Shown here: positions 38,421 through 47,932 of the stretch, piece by piece
Layout: each line of letters begins with the position of its first letter
How positions within the stretch are numbered: the stretch's first letter is position 1
Source of the DNA: Trichomonas tenax
Taxonomy: Eukaryota; Parabasalia; Trichomonadida; Trichomonadidae
Length of the DNA stretch: 64,000 nucleotides
NCBI GenBank assembly: GCA_023091735.1
Contig: JALKBU010000116.1
Location: forward strand, 1 to 64,000
Direction: 5' to 3'
The notes under the pieces: model-generated
What the model was told of the DNA's origin: nothing
What the model saw: the letters and a program-made list of their open reading frames with translations, nothing else
The model's database searches: none
Translations under genes and position numbers: made by a program

Positions 38421-39692
38421 ATGAATTTTTCGATTTCTTTTCTTCATCTTTCCCAAATCAAAAGCGGGCCTATATTTTCTGGGAAGGGATACATGGAGAA
38501 AAACTTTTTGTTTTCAACAGTTTCAGCAAACAAATTCGTTAATTCATATTTCACATCCGAAAATAATGCTAAATTTCACAATTCTAAGTTCTCACAATTC
38601 CTAGAACCTGTTATATCAGTGAATTCTCTCGATGTTAAAGGAAAATTCGAAATGTTTCCTCAAGATTTTTCCTTTGACCAAAATGTTCTTGTACAAAAGT
38701 GCCATTTCATAAGGATAAATAATCAAAGATCCGGAGCTATTGGTGGTGCCATATTTTATGTCCACAAGAAAGGAAAACTTAAAATTTTTACTTCTTGCTT
38801 CCAATGGTGCTTCGCAAGACAGAGATGCGGTGCCTTTTTCTCATCAGCAAAGATATTTGTGGGCAAATCTCTCTGTATTCTCGATTGCAGAGCTGCAAAA
38901 ACGATAATGGTGTTTGCTGTTACAACTAGCGCCCAAAAAGCCCGTGCGAACATTTCAGCTAGTTTTGTTACGTTTTGCGGAGCTGTGATTCCAAAAAATG
39001 AAAGAGATCAGATAAAATTCGAATACATTTCATTAGATTTACTGAATACGAATTTCTCCCAAAACAGAGTCTTACAAAATGGATTTATAGTCATTCAGAA
39101 GCTATATGACGCTGCTATCTCAAGATGTGCTTTTAATACAAATTATGGACCGAGTTTTCTTGATGTTTACAGTTCATTTGATATATATTTGTCATATTCT
39201 AACATTATATCGAACAATCTGCGTCTGTCTCCCATCATAACATCATTTGAATCACCTGTTTACGTGACTTATTCATATTTCCACCAAAACTTCAATTTCT
39301 CGGCAGAAAATACATTCAAGACCGAAGAAGGAGGCTTGATTGTGTTCGGACATTGTTCATTCTCAAATCTCAAAACAGATTTCGGATATCTCAAAGGTGA
39401 AGTTAAATTCCCGAAGTGTAAGTTCAATGTCACTGTGGAGAAGTTCAATAAATTCAATGATGTGATGCTCTGCAGCTTCTACACTGATCCTCCATCGAGA
39501 ACAATGGCTCCAACAGCAACACCTTTTGTTTTGCCTTCGAAGATCCCAACGCCAACAATTATATGGTTCCCTGTAGCTTTGAACCTCCACAAGATGTTCC
39601 TTGTGTGTGCAATCATCGGAATATTGCCTGTTTTGGTCTACGCTTTCATCACGAAAAGAAAAGTTGAAGAAATTCAGGCATTTGATGCTTAA
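38421..39692 (+). CDS. Type I surface protein with beta-helix (Pmp-like) ectodomain
   Basis: A 423-residue protein. Residues about 1-365 are composed of short beta-strand repeats with Ser/Asn/Phe-rich turns (SSAKIFVGKSLCILDC, AISRCAFNTNYGPSF, GLIVFGHCSFSNL), typical of right-handed parallel beta-helix proteins, including the polymorphic-membrane-protein-like family of trichomonads. A short TPxxTP-like stalk (MAPTATPFVLPSKIPTPT) leads to a membrane span (MFLVCAIIGILPVLVYAFI) and a 13-residue cytoplasmic tail (TKRKVEEIQAFDA). No clear cleavable signal peptide is visible at the N-terminus, so the true start could lie elsewhere. It is related in architecture to the genes at 46422-47810 and 61143-64000. 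It is divergent from the broken PAS gene, 172 bases away. Confidence 0.7.
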   Translation: MNFSISFLHLSQIKSGPIFSGKGYMEKNFLFSTVSANKFVNSYFTSENNAKFHNSKFSQFLEPVISVNSLDVKGKFEMFPQDFSFDQNVLVQKCHFIRINNQRSGAIGGAIFYVHKKGKLKIFTSCFQWCFARQRCGAFFSSAKIFVGKSLCILDCRAAKTIMVFAVTTSAQKARANISASFVTFCGAVIPKNERDQIKFEYISLDLLNTNFSQNRVLQNGFIVIQKLYDAAISRCAFNTNYGPSFLDVYSSFDIYLSYSNIISNNLRLSPIITSFESPVYVTYSYFHQNFNFSAENTFKTEEGGLIVFGHCSFSNLKTDFGYLKGEVKFPKCKFNVTVEKFNKFNDVMLCSFYTDPPSRTMAPTATPFVLPSKIPTPTIIWFPVALNLHKMFLVCAIIGILPVLVYAFITKRKVEEIQAFDA

Positions 39693-40092
39693 TTTATTTT
39701 GTTAGTATTTTGTTGATATAAATTGTTTTCTTATTTAATAGCTACTGTTGAAATCTTTCTTCAATGAAATCAAATGTTGTTTCCTTTGCGGAATTGTTCA
39801 AATGAAAGAAGAAAACTTAGTTTTAAACTAAACAATGGAGTATTTTGATGCATGATCCATCATTAAATTTCATCTATAGATGACTTTGGATAAGATTTGA
39901 TGATTGGGAATGTATAAAAATGAATATAAGAGGGAAAAATCTTAGTTGCAAGTGAAGCAGTGATGGTTGTAAATATATATTCATATGAGTGAGAACATTA
40001 ATGATATTGAGATTATGATATTTAAAAGTCATCGATAAAATGTTAAGAATATAAGGGATGGTTTCATAAAAAGAATATTTATTGATACATGT
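39693..40092. other. Intergenic between convergent genes
   Basis: AT-rich 3' flanks only; nothing recognised. Confidence 0.4.
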
Positions 40093-40869
40093 TTAACCTT
40101 CAAACACAATTTCATTATCTTTCGCCCATCCTTTGATTTTTCCTGCTTGGGCTGCATGTGCTTTATCAAGAGCACGCATAATCGCGCACGACGACATCCT
40201 TTGAAATGTCTCTCTGTTCAAGTTACGAATTGTTAATATTTCCTTCTTCAACAAATCACTGATCAAATCTTCAACAGATTTTCCTGCATTCCAATACTGG
40301 CTATTAATTATATTGCCTATAACTGCGTTATAGAGATCGAAGGTATCGGCCATTAACATATCACAAAAATTTATCATATCTGGATCAGGACTGTGCTGTC
40401 TAAGAACTTCAGAAGCATAAAAAAGTTCATTATGGAGCACAGCGATCTTTGTTAACGATGGATTTGCTGATAGTTCGAAAAATTTTTTCTGACATTCGAG
40501 AAGGAATTTCCTTACAATGAGATTTCTGCCGACAACGCATTCAGGCTCTGTCAGCTGTTTCGCGTCTAATTTCTTTTTGCCTTCTTGGCCTTCCTCTCCT
40601 TCAGCTTCGTTATCGAACGCTGCGCAAACAGTATCGAGTACAGGAGAGAACTCCCGGTCTGGCGTAAGGTCATATATCTTTACGTGATAGTTCACGAGGC
40701 TGTAGTACAACTGAAAGAGGTCGCAATTGAATTCTTCAGTCAATGCTGTGTATTTTGGCATGAGAGCTGGCTTAGGGTTTGGAACTTTCATCAACCGTGG
40801 AATTGGAAATGGCTCTTCGTAGACTTGCGAATGATCTTCGCTTTGATCTTCGTCAACAACGACAGCCAT
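40093..40869 (-). CDS. Conserved-looking helical protein, unknown function
   Basis: A 258-residue protein starting AVVVDEDQSEDHSQV, acidic and proline-rich for the first 45 residues and then helical. It has a charged insertion (EAEGEEGQEGKKK, about residue 95) and a C-terminal helical domain with NRETFQRMSSCAIMRALDKA. No membrane segment or known catalytic motif is seen, and I do not recognise the family. The frame is open five codons further (to a GTG at 40884), but the first ATG is at 40869. One inverted repeat of a 1.7-kb transposon-like element begins about 60 bases upstream of this ATG, so its promoter must lie within or beside that repeat. Confidence 0.65.
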   Translation of the reverse strand: MAVVVDEDQSEDHSQVYEEPFPIPRLMKVPNPKPALMPKYTALTEEFNCDLFQLYYSLVNYHVKIYDLTPDREFSPVLDTVCAAFDNEAEGEEGQEGKKKLDAKQLTEPECVVGRNLIVRKFLLECQKKFFELSANPSLTKIAVLHNELFYASEVLRQHSPDPDMINFCDMLMADTFDLYNAVIGNIINSQYWNAGKSVEDLISDLLKKEILTIRNLNRETFQRMSSCAIMRALDKAHAAQAGKIKGWAKDNEIVFEG

Positions 40870-41111
40870 TTTCACTTTTTGCACGTTACAAATTTTTCTC
40901 TTTTGATGAAGTTATTCTCTCCATTGAATACGGACTCCATATTGTTGCGTACCGAAAGTTGTCACGAAAAAGTGATATTATCTGACATGTAAACGTATAT
41001 ATTTGACAAATAAATATTTACGTGGCATGTGATTATAAATGATTATTGGAAGAATGATATCCTATATTTGTTTAAATTTACTTTGAAAAGAAAAATTAAG
41101 TGCTTCATTGG

Positions 41112-41321
41112 CACAAATGCCCAAATCTTAGCAATCCAGTCCACAGTTCTTCTTTTCAGACTCGATTTTCGAAATAAACAGCGATTTACTCTACAGAATG
41201 CTTTTGAAAGGAAGAATTGTGGCCTAGATTGACACAAATGCCCAAATCTTAGCAATCCAGTCCACAGTTCTTCGTTTCAGACTCGGTTTTCGAAATAATC
41301 TGCGAATTACTCTACAGAATG
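41112..41321. repeat. Two tandem copies of an 89-bp subterminal repeat
   Basis: Copies at 41112-41200 and 41233-41321, each running from CACAAATGCCCAAATCTTAG to CTCTACAGAATG with few differences. Inverted copies lie at 42195-42267 and 42317-42390. Confidence 0.85.
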
Positions 41322-41810
41322 ACTATGAAATATAGAAATTACTCTTATGCAATGCAATTAAACAATTTCTCTTTATATTATCTTCAGTTATAATTTTAAT
41401 AAATTCGATATTGATCAAAATTTATGATGAATATCGGATAGTTTTTCATCTTCATCGCCAGTCTATATCCTATTTGTTGCATGATTATTGGAGCTTTATT
41501 AAAATTTTTGATCAATTTATAAATTTTGCTTATAATGAGAAACAAATATGATTGATCGGTGTAATGTATTCATGAAAAACTTTTTCAACAATTAATAGGA
41601 ATTAAACATATATGTTTGTATATATAATATGTATATAAATAATATATAATATAGATGTGGATTGTGGATATAGGCTTTATATATAAAACTTATAAAATAT
41701 TTATTAAAAATTAATTTTTATTCGAATTAATTTAATGTGAATGTCTTTGAATAATGCTTTCTCCGAGATTCTTGACGACTCCATCAACAATCCATGTTGG
41801 TTCCTTATCA

Positions 41811-41978
41811 TCAGTCCCCCCAATCCCCACGTTCTTTTAGAAGGAATTGCTTCGGAGTGTATGGAACCTTTGTTCGTGGATTTATCGGGTGTGAATCATG
41901 TAGAGTGTTGTTATAATTGATAACCCATTGTCTGAGTTGGTTTCTGCACTTCGCATATGACTCTGCTAAAGGCCACCA
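41811..41978 (-). pseudogene. C-terminal remnant of a DDE-type integrase/transposase
   Basis: Fifty-five codons ending in TGA. The peptide starts WWPLAESYAKC (an R codon precedes, giving RWW), then LRQWVINYNNTLHDSHPIN and PYTPKQFLLKE. The order 'WW - long helix - YN - H - TP--F' is the end of integrase core domains, where the final helix is followed by 'YN..hP....TP.ef'. A TAA stands right upstream, so only the last part remains. It lies at the centre of the inverted-repeat element. Confidence 0.6.
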
Positions 41979-43017
41979 CCTTTAATAATATATAAATTAA
42001 AATAATTATCTTTTTTATATTGAAGCTGGAATATCCATCAAACAGATAGAAACATATTTTGCGGAAGCATGGCAAATCATAGCTTTGCCTTGTAAATGCA
42101 TTTGAATATAGACACTGAAAAGTAAAAATATGTGCTGGATAGACATGATTATAGCTACCAGTATCAATCTAGCACACAGATTTGCTTTTTATAGTCATTC
42201 TGTAGAGAAAATCGCTGATTATTTCTAAAACCGAGTCTGAAAGGAAGAACTGTGGACTGGATTGCTAACACCTTGGCTATCAGTCCCAATCAAGCATTTA
42301 ATTTTGCTATTCAGAGGCATTCTGAAGTGGAAATGTTCGATTTCTTAATGATGGTGTATGAAAGGAAGATCTGTGAGTTTAGCTACTAACATGCGTGGTA
42401 CATGTGTCAATGTAGTCCTCAGTTCTTCCCGTCAGACGCGATTTTGAAATAAAAACTAATATATAATTTGAATGATTATATGACTTTACATGTCAAAAAA
42501 TATTAATATTTTGACAAATAAATCACGAGATTCTGACAACTTTACAGGTCAGATAATATCACTTTTATGTCACTTTTTCGTGACAACTTTCGGTACATGA
42601 CACTTTCTGCACAGAGAAACTTATCGGAAACGTGACAGAATTTGGACTCCGTATATGATATAACAGCTAAATTATATGTCATTTTATGATTTTAATATAT
42701 TTACGTGTCAAGAGCATTTAATTGTGAAACTTAGTTGTCAAAATAATTCTTATTTAAATTTACATGTCAATGTTATAAAAATTAAATGATTTACATGACA
42801 AATATATTAAACATTACTTTTTTGGCTATAATTCATATTTCTCATAGCCCATATTAGTACAAAGTGAATATATTTCACTTAGCTTCATGTATGGATTATA
42901 TTGTTAGAATTTGATATTATCAAATTTTATATTTCCAGAATTCGAATTAGATATTTGTGTAAAAAATATGGTAATTAAAAAAAAGTATTTAAATAAAAAA
43001 ATGAGAGCTATTTTTGT

Positions 43018-44931
43018 TTAAAGCTTAAGAGTACGAACCTCGAGGAGGATGACCTGAGCCTTTCTGAGCGCTTCGACAATCTGTCTGCAAGCGATTCTCT
43101 TCCTTGTGATGGAAGGATCTTCCTGAAGGAGCAAAGAAAGCTCCTGGGAAGTGAATATATCATCAACCATCTTCGGACGGAGCATCTCCGTCGACTTATT
43201 GACGAGGAATTTGACGATAGCCTTCGGAACCATGTCCTTGACCTGTCTCCTAATGATATCGAAGTATCTGCCGCCGATCTGTTCAAGATCCTTGATCTCT
43301 GTTGTCTGGTGTGTTGTCAATTCCTTGCTAGCACCATAAATAGAGCAAACACCGACTGGATCTGGAACGGCTGGCTTCTCTGGGAGTGGTCTGCTTCTTG
43401 GATCCTTAGCTTTTCCAGCATAGATCGCCTGCTCACCTCTGAAATCTGGGCGGGCAGTGTTAATGAAGCTTCTCTCGTTATCGATGAGAGCGGAAACGAA
43501 ATCTTGTGTTGGTCTGATGCATGATCTGATGCATTCATCGACGACGGCGTGAATTGCATCAGCGAGAATTGTGAATCTAGAAAGCTCCATGAACTCAACT
43601 TGGTTATGGATATCAAATAAAAGCTGAACAACTTCTTCGATCAGCTTAAGTGATGGAGCTCTTAACTGTTCGATAGCACGATACAAAACCATGTCGAAGG
43701 CCTTGTGTGGTGTGAAGAGAGGGACGGAAAGGCCGGCGTGATTCTTCATGAGATTGAACACCTGTTTGTCTGTCATCTCGCTAAGTCCTGGAAGAGCGTC
43801 GATCTCTTTTTCGTATTTATCAAGGAATACACGTGAAATGCGTGCGCCGCCGCGGCTTGTTGTATCGTCGTCATCCTTGTCACGGCGTCCAATGAGAAGA
43901 TTGTTGAAAATGTCGAGATACTTTGTGATGACATCCAAAACGAAAGCATTTAATGTGCCTGATGACTGTGTTGGATCTGTACCGTATCCAGCGAGCTCAG
44001 CCTCCTTCTGATCAAGCATTGTCTGGACTGTGTGACGAAGAGAAGGCATGCAAGATCTGATGTGCTCCATAAGAAGGCGGTTCAAGACAACTGTGAGGTA
44101 GCCTGTGCCGCAACGCTCAGCGAGATCTGAATAATCGCGGTGGTTCTCGAAGAAGTATCTTTCGTCTTTTCTTGCGTCTTCCATCGACTTCTTTTCGTTG
44201 ATATCGTTTTGAGAGCGGTTTACAACGCCGATGTATCCGAGCTTGAGTGGGTAAATCTTGTTTTCGAGGACATCTCTTGCGTTTGTTCCTTGATCCATCA
44301 AATCGATCTTTGTGATGACACCAATTGTCCTGTCACCTGCTGGATCGACTTCACGTGCGAGCTTGAGGGAGTCTGAGTTTGCAACATCGATATTTGCTGG
44401 TGTGATGGCGAGAATTAAACAATTTGGTTTAATAGCGAATGACTTAACCATGTCGTAAATTTCTTGGACAATTGACGCTGGCTGATCGCCGATGGCGACT
44501 TTAGTAATACCAGGAAGGTCGACGAGCGTCAAGTTTAGGACTTTGTTTGACCATAAGCGAAGAGAAATTGGCTTAGGGCTGACATTCTTGCCGCTGCCAG
44601 TCACTCTGTCTGTTTCGTTGACAATTTCTTCGTTGATTGCGTCGAAATCTGTGAAAATTTGGCCCGGAAGATGCGCGAATTCGCCGTACTCTTGCGGTTG
44701 GTCTTTTGGTGGCGGAGAATCGAGATGTATGAGTTGAAGAATGAGTGGGCGGCGAGTAACGATGCCCTGTCCTCGTGGTAAGAAATCGCGACCAACAATT
44801 GCCTCTAGAACTGACGACTTTCCTGAGCTCTGGCTTCCGACGACGCAGATCTGAGGGAGGTCGATGATGTCCTGTCCGACAGTGTTAAAAACATCTTGGA
44901 GCTTGTTAACGATTGGAATTAATCTCTCCAT
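43018..44931 (-). CDS. Dynamin-family GTPase
   Basis: A 637-residue large GTPase that would assemble in helices on membranes and drive fission. The N-terminal GTPase domain has G1 GSQSSGKSS (residues 32-40), the dynamin-specific LPRGQGIVTRRPLILQL, G3 LVDLPG and G4 TKIDLMD. Then follow the middle domain and a C-terminal GTPase effector domain (about 545-637: YFDIIRRQVKDMVPKAIVKF). No pleckstrin-homology or proline-rich domain is present, as in Vps1/DRP1-type dynamins; candidate roles are vesicle, vacuole or hydrogenosome division. Codon use is strongly biased, indicating high expression. Neither TCACTTTT nor a TTTACATGTC array precedes the ATG. Confidence 0.97.
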   Translation of the reverse strand: MERLIPIVNKLQDVFNTVGQDIIDLPQICVVGSQSSGKSSVLEAIVGRDFLPRGQGIVTRRPLILQLIHLDSPPPKDQPQEYGEFAHLPGQIFTDFDAINEEIVNETDRVTGSGKNVSPKPISLRLWSNKVLNLTLVDLPGITKVAIGDQPASIVQEIYDMVKSFAIKPNCLILAITPANIDVANSDSLKLAREVDPAGDRTIGVITKIDLMDQGTNARDVLENKIYPLKLGYIGVVNRSQNDINEKKSMEDARKDERYFFENHRDYSDLAERCGTGYLTVVLNRLLMEHIRSCMPSLRHTVQTMLDQKEAELAGYGTDPTQSSGTLNAFVLDVITKYLDIFNNLLIGRRDKDDDDTTSRGGARISRVFLDKYEKEIDALPGLSEMTDKQVFNLMKNHAGLSVPLFTPHKAFDMVLYRAIEQLRAPSLKLIEEVVQLLFDIHNQVEFMELSRFTILADAIHAVVDECIRSCIRPTQDFVSALIDNERSFINTARPDFRGEQAIYAGKAKDPRSRPLPEKPAVPDPVGVCSIYGASKELTTHQTTEIKDLEQIGGRYFDIIRRQVKDMVPKAIVKFLVNKSTEMLRPKMVDDIFTSQELSLLLQEDPSITRKRIACRQIVEALRKAQVILLEVRTLKL

Positions 44932-45694
44932 TCTTTTTCTATTCTTTCAAACCGTCATTTCATTATAATTCATTTGTATTTGGATTATTCATTGTCTGTA
45001 ATTCACTTTTTGTCAATAAACTCCGGTGATTTTTCAACAATTTGAATTGATTTGATTTGAATTTTTGATATATAGGTAAAAGCACTGTGGTAATCAATTT
45101 TAATTTGTGTTATTTGCTTATTCATATATATGATTTTTTGTAAAATTGATTTTAATGATTTGATTTCGATCTTATAATTTTATCTTGATCAGCAATATCA
45201 TGATTTCTGAAGCTAATCATTTCTGTCTCATGACTGAAAATTTATATTTCCCTGTGTTAAACTTCATAATTAGATCCATCACTAGAATATATCTTAATTT
45301 TATGATCATAATTAAAATGAAACAAAATATCATAATAAAATATGATTAGAACTCTGAGTTAAGCTTAAAATTAACTGAATTAATGTATTATATAGGATTT
45401 TTTTAATGTCATCATTACTCAAAAAAGATGATTTTAAAGGAGCTCTCACATAGAATTATATATATCTTCAAAAATTAATGCCATCCTAATTCACAGAGAG
45501 TTCCAATCTAATTTTTTTCTTCGAAATAATATAAAATATCATATCAATCATATAGAATCAAAGAATTTGTTATGATAAATTATAATGTGCATATGGATGA
45601 AGTTGAGAATGGAAGATTTACTGTGTATATTTAGTATTTCGAAATAATTATAAATAATTTTAGCAACTTTTAAAACAGAAAAGCATATTATAAC
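44932..45694. other. Intergenic, AT-rich
   Basis: Upstream of dynamin and downstream of the LisH gene. There is a plus-strand TCACTTTTTGTC near 45004, not oriented for either gene. Nothing else seen. Confidence 0.4.
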
Positions 45695-46102
45695 TTAGTC
45701 TTCAAGTGTCTTGAGCTGTTCTTCAACAAGCTGAACAAGATATGGAGTGCGATCGTATGTGCAGAGATTCAAACTCTTTCCGAGTTCACGGCGGTTGATT
45801 TCTATCTCTGGATGCTGGCTTTCGAATTTGAGGACTGCTGGAGCAAATTTGAAACCAGCAGATTGAAGGAACTCCAAAACAAGCTTATATTGAAGTTCCT
45901 TATCGCCATCGATTGGGATACTTGGAAATGCCTGTAATTCTGGCTGTGAATCATCGAGAATGTGTCTGGCTGCAACTTTCGCCATTTCTTGTGCGTCTGC
46001 GAGGATTTTCTCCTTAATTCCCTTTTCTTCGACGAGTTTCTGGAGTTCCTGAATGACCTCCTTCTGTGTGTCGCTGACAACGCCTTCTAACCAGCTGCTC
46101 AT
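45695..46102 (-). CDS. LisH-domain protein of FOP/FOR20 type
   Basis: A 135-residue protein. An N-terminal helical part (IKEKILADAQEMAKVAARHILDD) is followed by a LisH motif at about residues 70-97 (LQYKLVLEFLQSAGFKFAPAV-KFES), then a short helix pair (RRELGKSLNL, YLVQLVEEQL). The order, including the helix ending in LDD before the LisH, resembles the centrosomal/basal-body proteins FOP and FOR20, where LisH dimerises the protein. In a flagellate such as a trichomonad a basal-body role is plausible; this is inferred from domain order only. An array of six G[TAG]C[AG]TGTAAA motifs lies 68-196 bases upstream. Confidence 0.6.
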   Translation of the reverse strand: MSSWLEGVVSDTQKEVIQELQKLVEEKGIKEKILADAQEMAKVAARHILDDSQPELQAFPSIPIDGDKELQYKLVLEFLQSAGFKFAPAVLKFESQHPEIEINRRELGKSLNLCTYDRTPYLVQLVEEQLKTLED

Positions 46103-46421
46103 TTAAAATAATAAAAAACGCCAAACAGTAAGAACGATATGTAAAGTGTGGAAGAGATTATATATTTTTGTCATGTAAAATCAATAATATGTCGTGTAAA
46201 TTCTTCAAAAATGTTGAAAAGACATGTAAAATTTAATATGTCATGTAAAACTTGGATTTTTAAAAATGGCATGTAAAAAACAATTTCTGTCATGTAAATT
46301 ATTTAATTTTTTAGCAAAATATCAAGTTAATTTTGGCCTTAGATTGAAATAAAATATAAATAATGAATTAATGGATATGATTTTATTTGTGTGGTAAGCA
46401 AATTTAAACAACAAAAGAACA
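46103..46421. other. Promoter region with a six-copy motif array
   Basis: Upstream of the LisH gene, downstream of the surface protein gene. Besides the array at 46170-46298 it is plain AT-rich DNA. Confidence 0.5.
46170..46298 (-). promoter_or_regulatory. Array of six TTTACATGAC-type motifs
   Basis: Plus-strand GTCATGTAAA (46170), GTCGTGTAAA (46191), GACATGTAAA (46221), GTCATGTAAA (46240), GGCATGTAAA (46268) and GTCATGTAAA (46289); spacings 21, 30, 19, 28 and 21. All have the same orientation and lie upstream of the gene ending at 46102. Probably binding sites of a transcription factor; the factor is unknown. Confidence 0.6.
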
Positions 46422-47810
46422 TTAGGCTGCGAATGATTGGAAGGATTCTTCTTCATCATTCTGACTTTCTTCGAATTTGAGCTCTTCACTCATACCAACA
46501 TTGCAGAAGATGAGCGAGATGAGAATGGCGAAAACTGTCACGAAGAAGACGATGAAGAAAGCGAAAGTGACCCATTGTGAGATTTTTTCTTGCATTGTGA
46601 GTTCTTCCTCTTGGTCATCTTCAGGAACAATGATATAGTTCAAATTGCACTTCTCGGTTGTTGTGTAGTTCTTGAATGTGATAATGGAGTTGTTCCCGTC
46701 GTCGGCAACCGAAATATTTGTGGAAGAGCAAGTACGCAATATGGCCAAAGCAGAATTGTTAAGTTTGATAGAGCTGATGTTGACAAATGCTGTTGCGAAC
46801 ATCATTGCGTGGACCGAATCCGTCATTGTGATGACTGGGAATCTTTCATCTTTTCCAGAGAATTCGCAAGATGTAATATTAATGGCACGGCAGCCATCGA
46901 ATCCAACATAAGCTTTTGCGTTTGCGTTTGCGCTCGCTGTTTCATTGTTGATGATCTTGCTGCGACTGATTGTTGAATTTGTGTTCTTGAAATAGAAATA
47001 TAAAGTTGCTGTTTCATTAAGAGTATCCTCAAGAACAGTACGACTATTTGGCACTGAAATTTCATCGATTTCCAATCTATCTACGGCAGCTCTACGAATA
47101 GGAGTGATTGGCTCTGTTACTGGTTCTGCTTCAGATGTTGAGATTGTTTCTGATTTTTCTTCAGTTGATTCGCTTGCATCTGAAGATGATGATGAATCAG
47201 CGCCTCCAGATGATGATGAATCTTCAGAGGCTGCTGTTCTGATTTGGCACAGTGTAAATGTTGACTTGGATAGTTTCACGTGTGTGTCAACGAAGTATCC
47301 GATACCAGCTTTGAGGCCAGAACAATTTGTCACATTCGAATTTGAAATCTTAACTTCTGTCGCTCCATTCGCGTAAACAATGCTGGCGTATAAAGGAGTG
47401 CTAATGTTTGCGAAACTCGATGTGTTGATGTGAATACGTGGTCCTGATGAATAAAATAATGCCATGGCGCTATTGAGATGCATATTATAGGCAGTAGACT
47501 CCTGGACAAGAAGGCCACTTCCTGTACCAGTGAGCGTAAGATTCTCCGTGATTTGGCCATTTTTATTTACATCGTAGAAACTTGAGTCTGTTTCATGCAT
47601 TGCAACGACAATTGAGGACTGGAGATTTGTGAATTTTGATCTGAGAAGTGATAATTTAGAAGCTTGTTTCAATAAAAATATCGGATTTAACGAATTCGAG
47701 AAATATCCGTCTTTAAATGTGTTAGCATCGTATGGCTTGCTAACGTAGAAAGGAGAATTTTGGAGGAATTTGGCTACTGACAAAGCAACAAAAGTTTTAT
47801 TTATTCCCAT
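46422..47810 (-). CDS. Type I surface protein with beta-helix-like ectodomain and Ser-rich insert
   Basis: A 462-residue protein. It opens with GINKTFVALSVAKFL, possibly a weak signal sequence, then beta-helix-like repeats (SKLSLLRSKFTNLQSSIVV, TEVKISNSNVTNCSG). A serine/acidic low-complexity stretch (about residues 190-235) follows, then more strands, a membrane span (WVTFAFFIVFFVTVFAILISLIF) and a 26-residue acidic cytoplasmic tail ending SFAA. Many NxS/T sites suggest a glycosylated ectodomain. The architecture is shared with the genes at 38421-39692 and 61143-64000. The frame is open to a TTG at 47840, but the ATG is at 47810, with a TCACTTTTT initiator at 47826-47834 just upstream. Confidence 0.75.
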   Translation of the reverse strand: MGINKTFVALSVAKFLQNSPFYVSKPYDANTFKDGYFSNSLNPIFLLKQASKLSLLRSKFTNLQSSIVVAMHETDSSFYDVNKNGQITENLTLTGTGSGLLVQESTAYNMHLNSAMALFYSSGPRIHINTSSFANISTPLYASIVYANGATEVKISNSNVTNCSGLKAGIGYFVDTHVKLSKSTFTLCQIRTAASEDSSSSGGADSSSSSDASESTEEKSETISTSEAEPVTEPITPIRRAAVDRLEIDEISVPNSRTVLEDTLNETATLYFYFKNTNSTISRSKIINNETASANANAKAYVGFDGCRAINITSCEFSGKDERFPVITMTDSVHAMMFATAFVNISSIKLNNSALAILRTCSSTNISVADDGNNSIITFKNYTTTEKCNLNYIIVPEDDQEEELTMQEKISQWVTFAFFIVFFVTVFAILISLIFCNVGMSEELKFEESQNDEEESFQSFAA

Positions 47811-47825
47811 AAAAAATAAAAAGGT

Positions 47826-47834
47826 AAAAAGTGA
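47826..47834 (-). promoter_or_regulatory. Initiator TCACTTTTT
   Basis: Minus-strand match to TCAYTW about 17 bases before the ATG at 47810; it excludes the upstream TTG as start. Confidence 0.55.
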
Positions 47835-47876
47835 TATCAAAAAGTTGTAAAAATATGTAATTTATTTAATCGAAAC

Positions 47877-47877
<1 letters not shown>

Positions 47878-47921
<44 letters not shown>
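47878..47921. repeat. Poly-T tract of 44 bases
   Basis: Uninterrupted T run, directly preceding the small inverted-repeat element. Its length may be inaccurate in any assembly. Confidence 0.9.
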
Positions 47922-47923
<2 letters not shown>

Positions 47924-47932
47924 GTAAAGGTC

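Larger units (their letters stand above)
40928..42655. mobile_element. Decayed transposon with long nested inverted repeats
   Basis: Outer arms: 40928-41060 and 42480-42655 are inverted copies, sharing TCAGATAATATCAC, TTCGTGACAACTTTCGGTAC and a GACATGTAAA...GACAAATAAAT part. Inner arms: two direct copies (41112-41200 and 41233-41321, 121 bases apart) are inverted relative to 42195-42267 and, more weakly, 42317-42390. Between them lies an integrase-like coding remnant (41811-41978, minus). This is the structure of a DNA transposon or integrase-bearing element that lost most of its gene. The left arm reaches to within 60 bases of the ATG of the gene at 40093-40869. Confidence 0.75.
40870..43017. 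other. 2.1-kb gene-free region dominated by an inverted-repeat element
   Basis: Contains the element at 40928-42655 with nested repeats and an integrase remnant. The remaining 360 bases before the dynamin gene's 3' end hold further TTTACATGTCA copies (about 42757, 42789) and AT-rich DNA. Confidence 0.5.

Noticed and set aside
41029..41255. Two overlapping about 70-codon ORFs on opposite strands
   Set aside because: They fall in the subterminal repeats of the transposon-like element and have no protein features.
42480..42800. TTTACATGTCA copies here as a promoter array of the dynamin gene
   Set aside because: Dynamin is on the minus strand with its 3' end here; part of the copies belong to the inverted-repeat arm of the element.
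46149..46310. CRISPR-like or tandem repeat interpretation of the six-copy array
   Set aside because: Units are only 10 bases, spacers are 9-20 bases and AT-rich, and the organism is eukaryotic.
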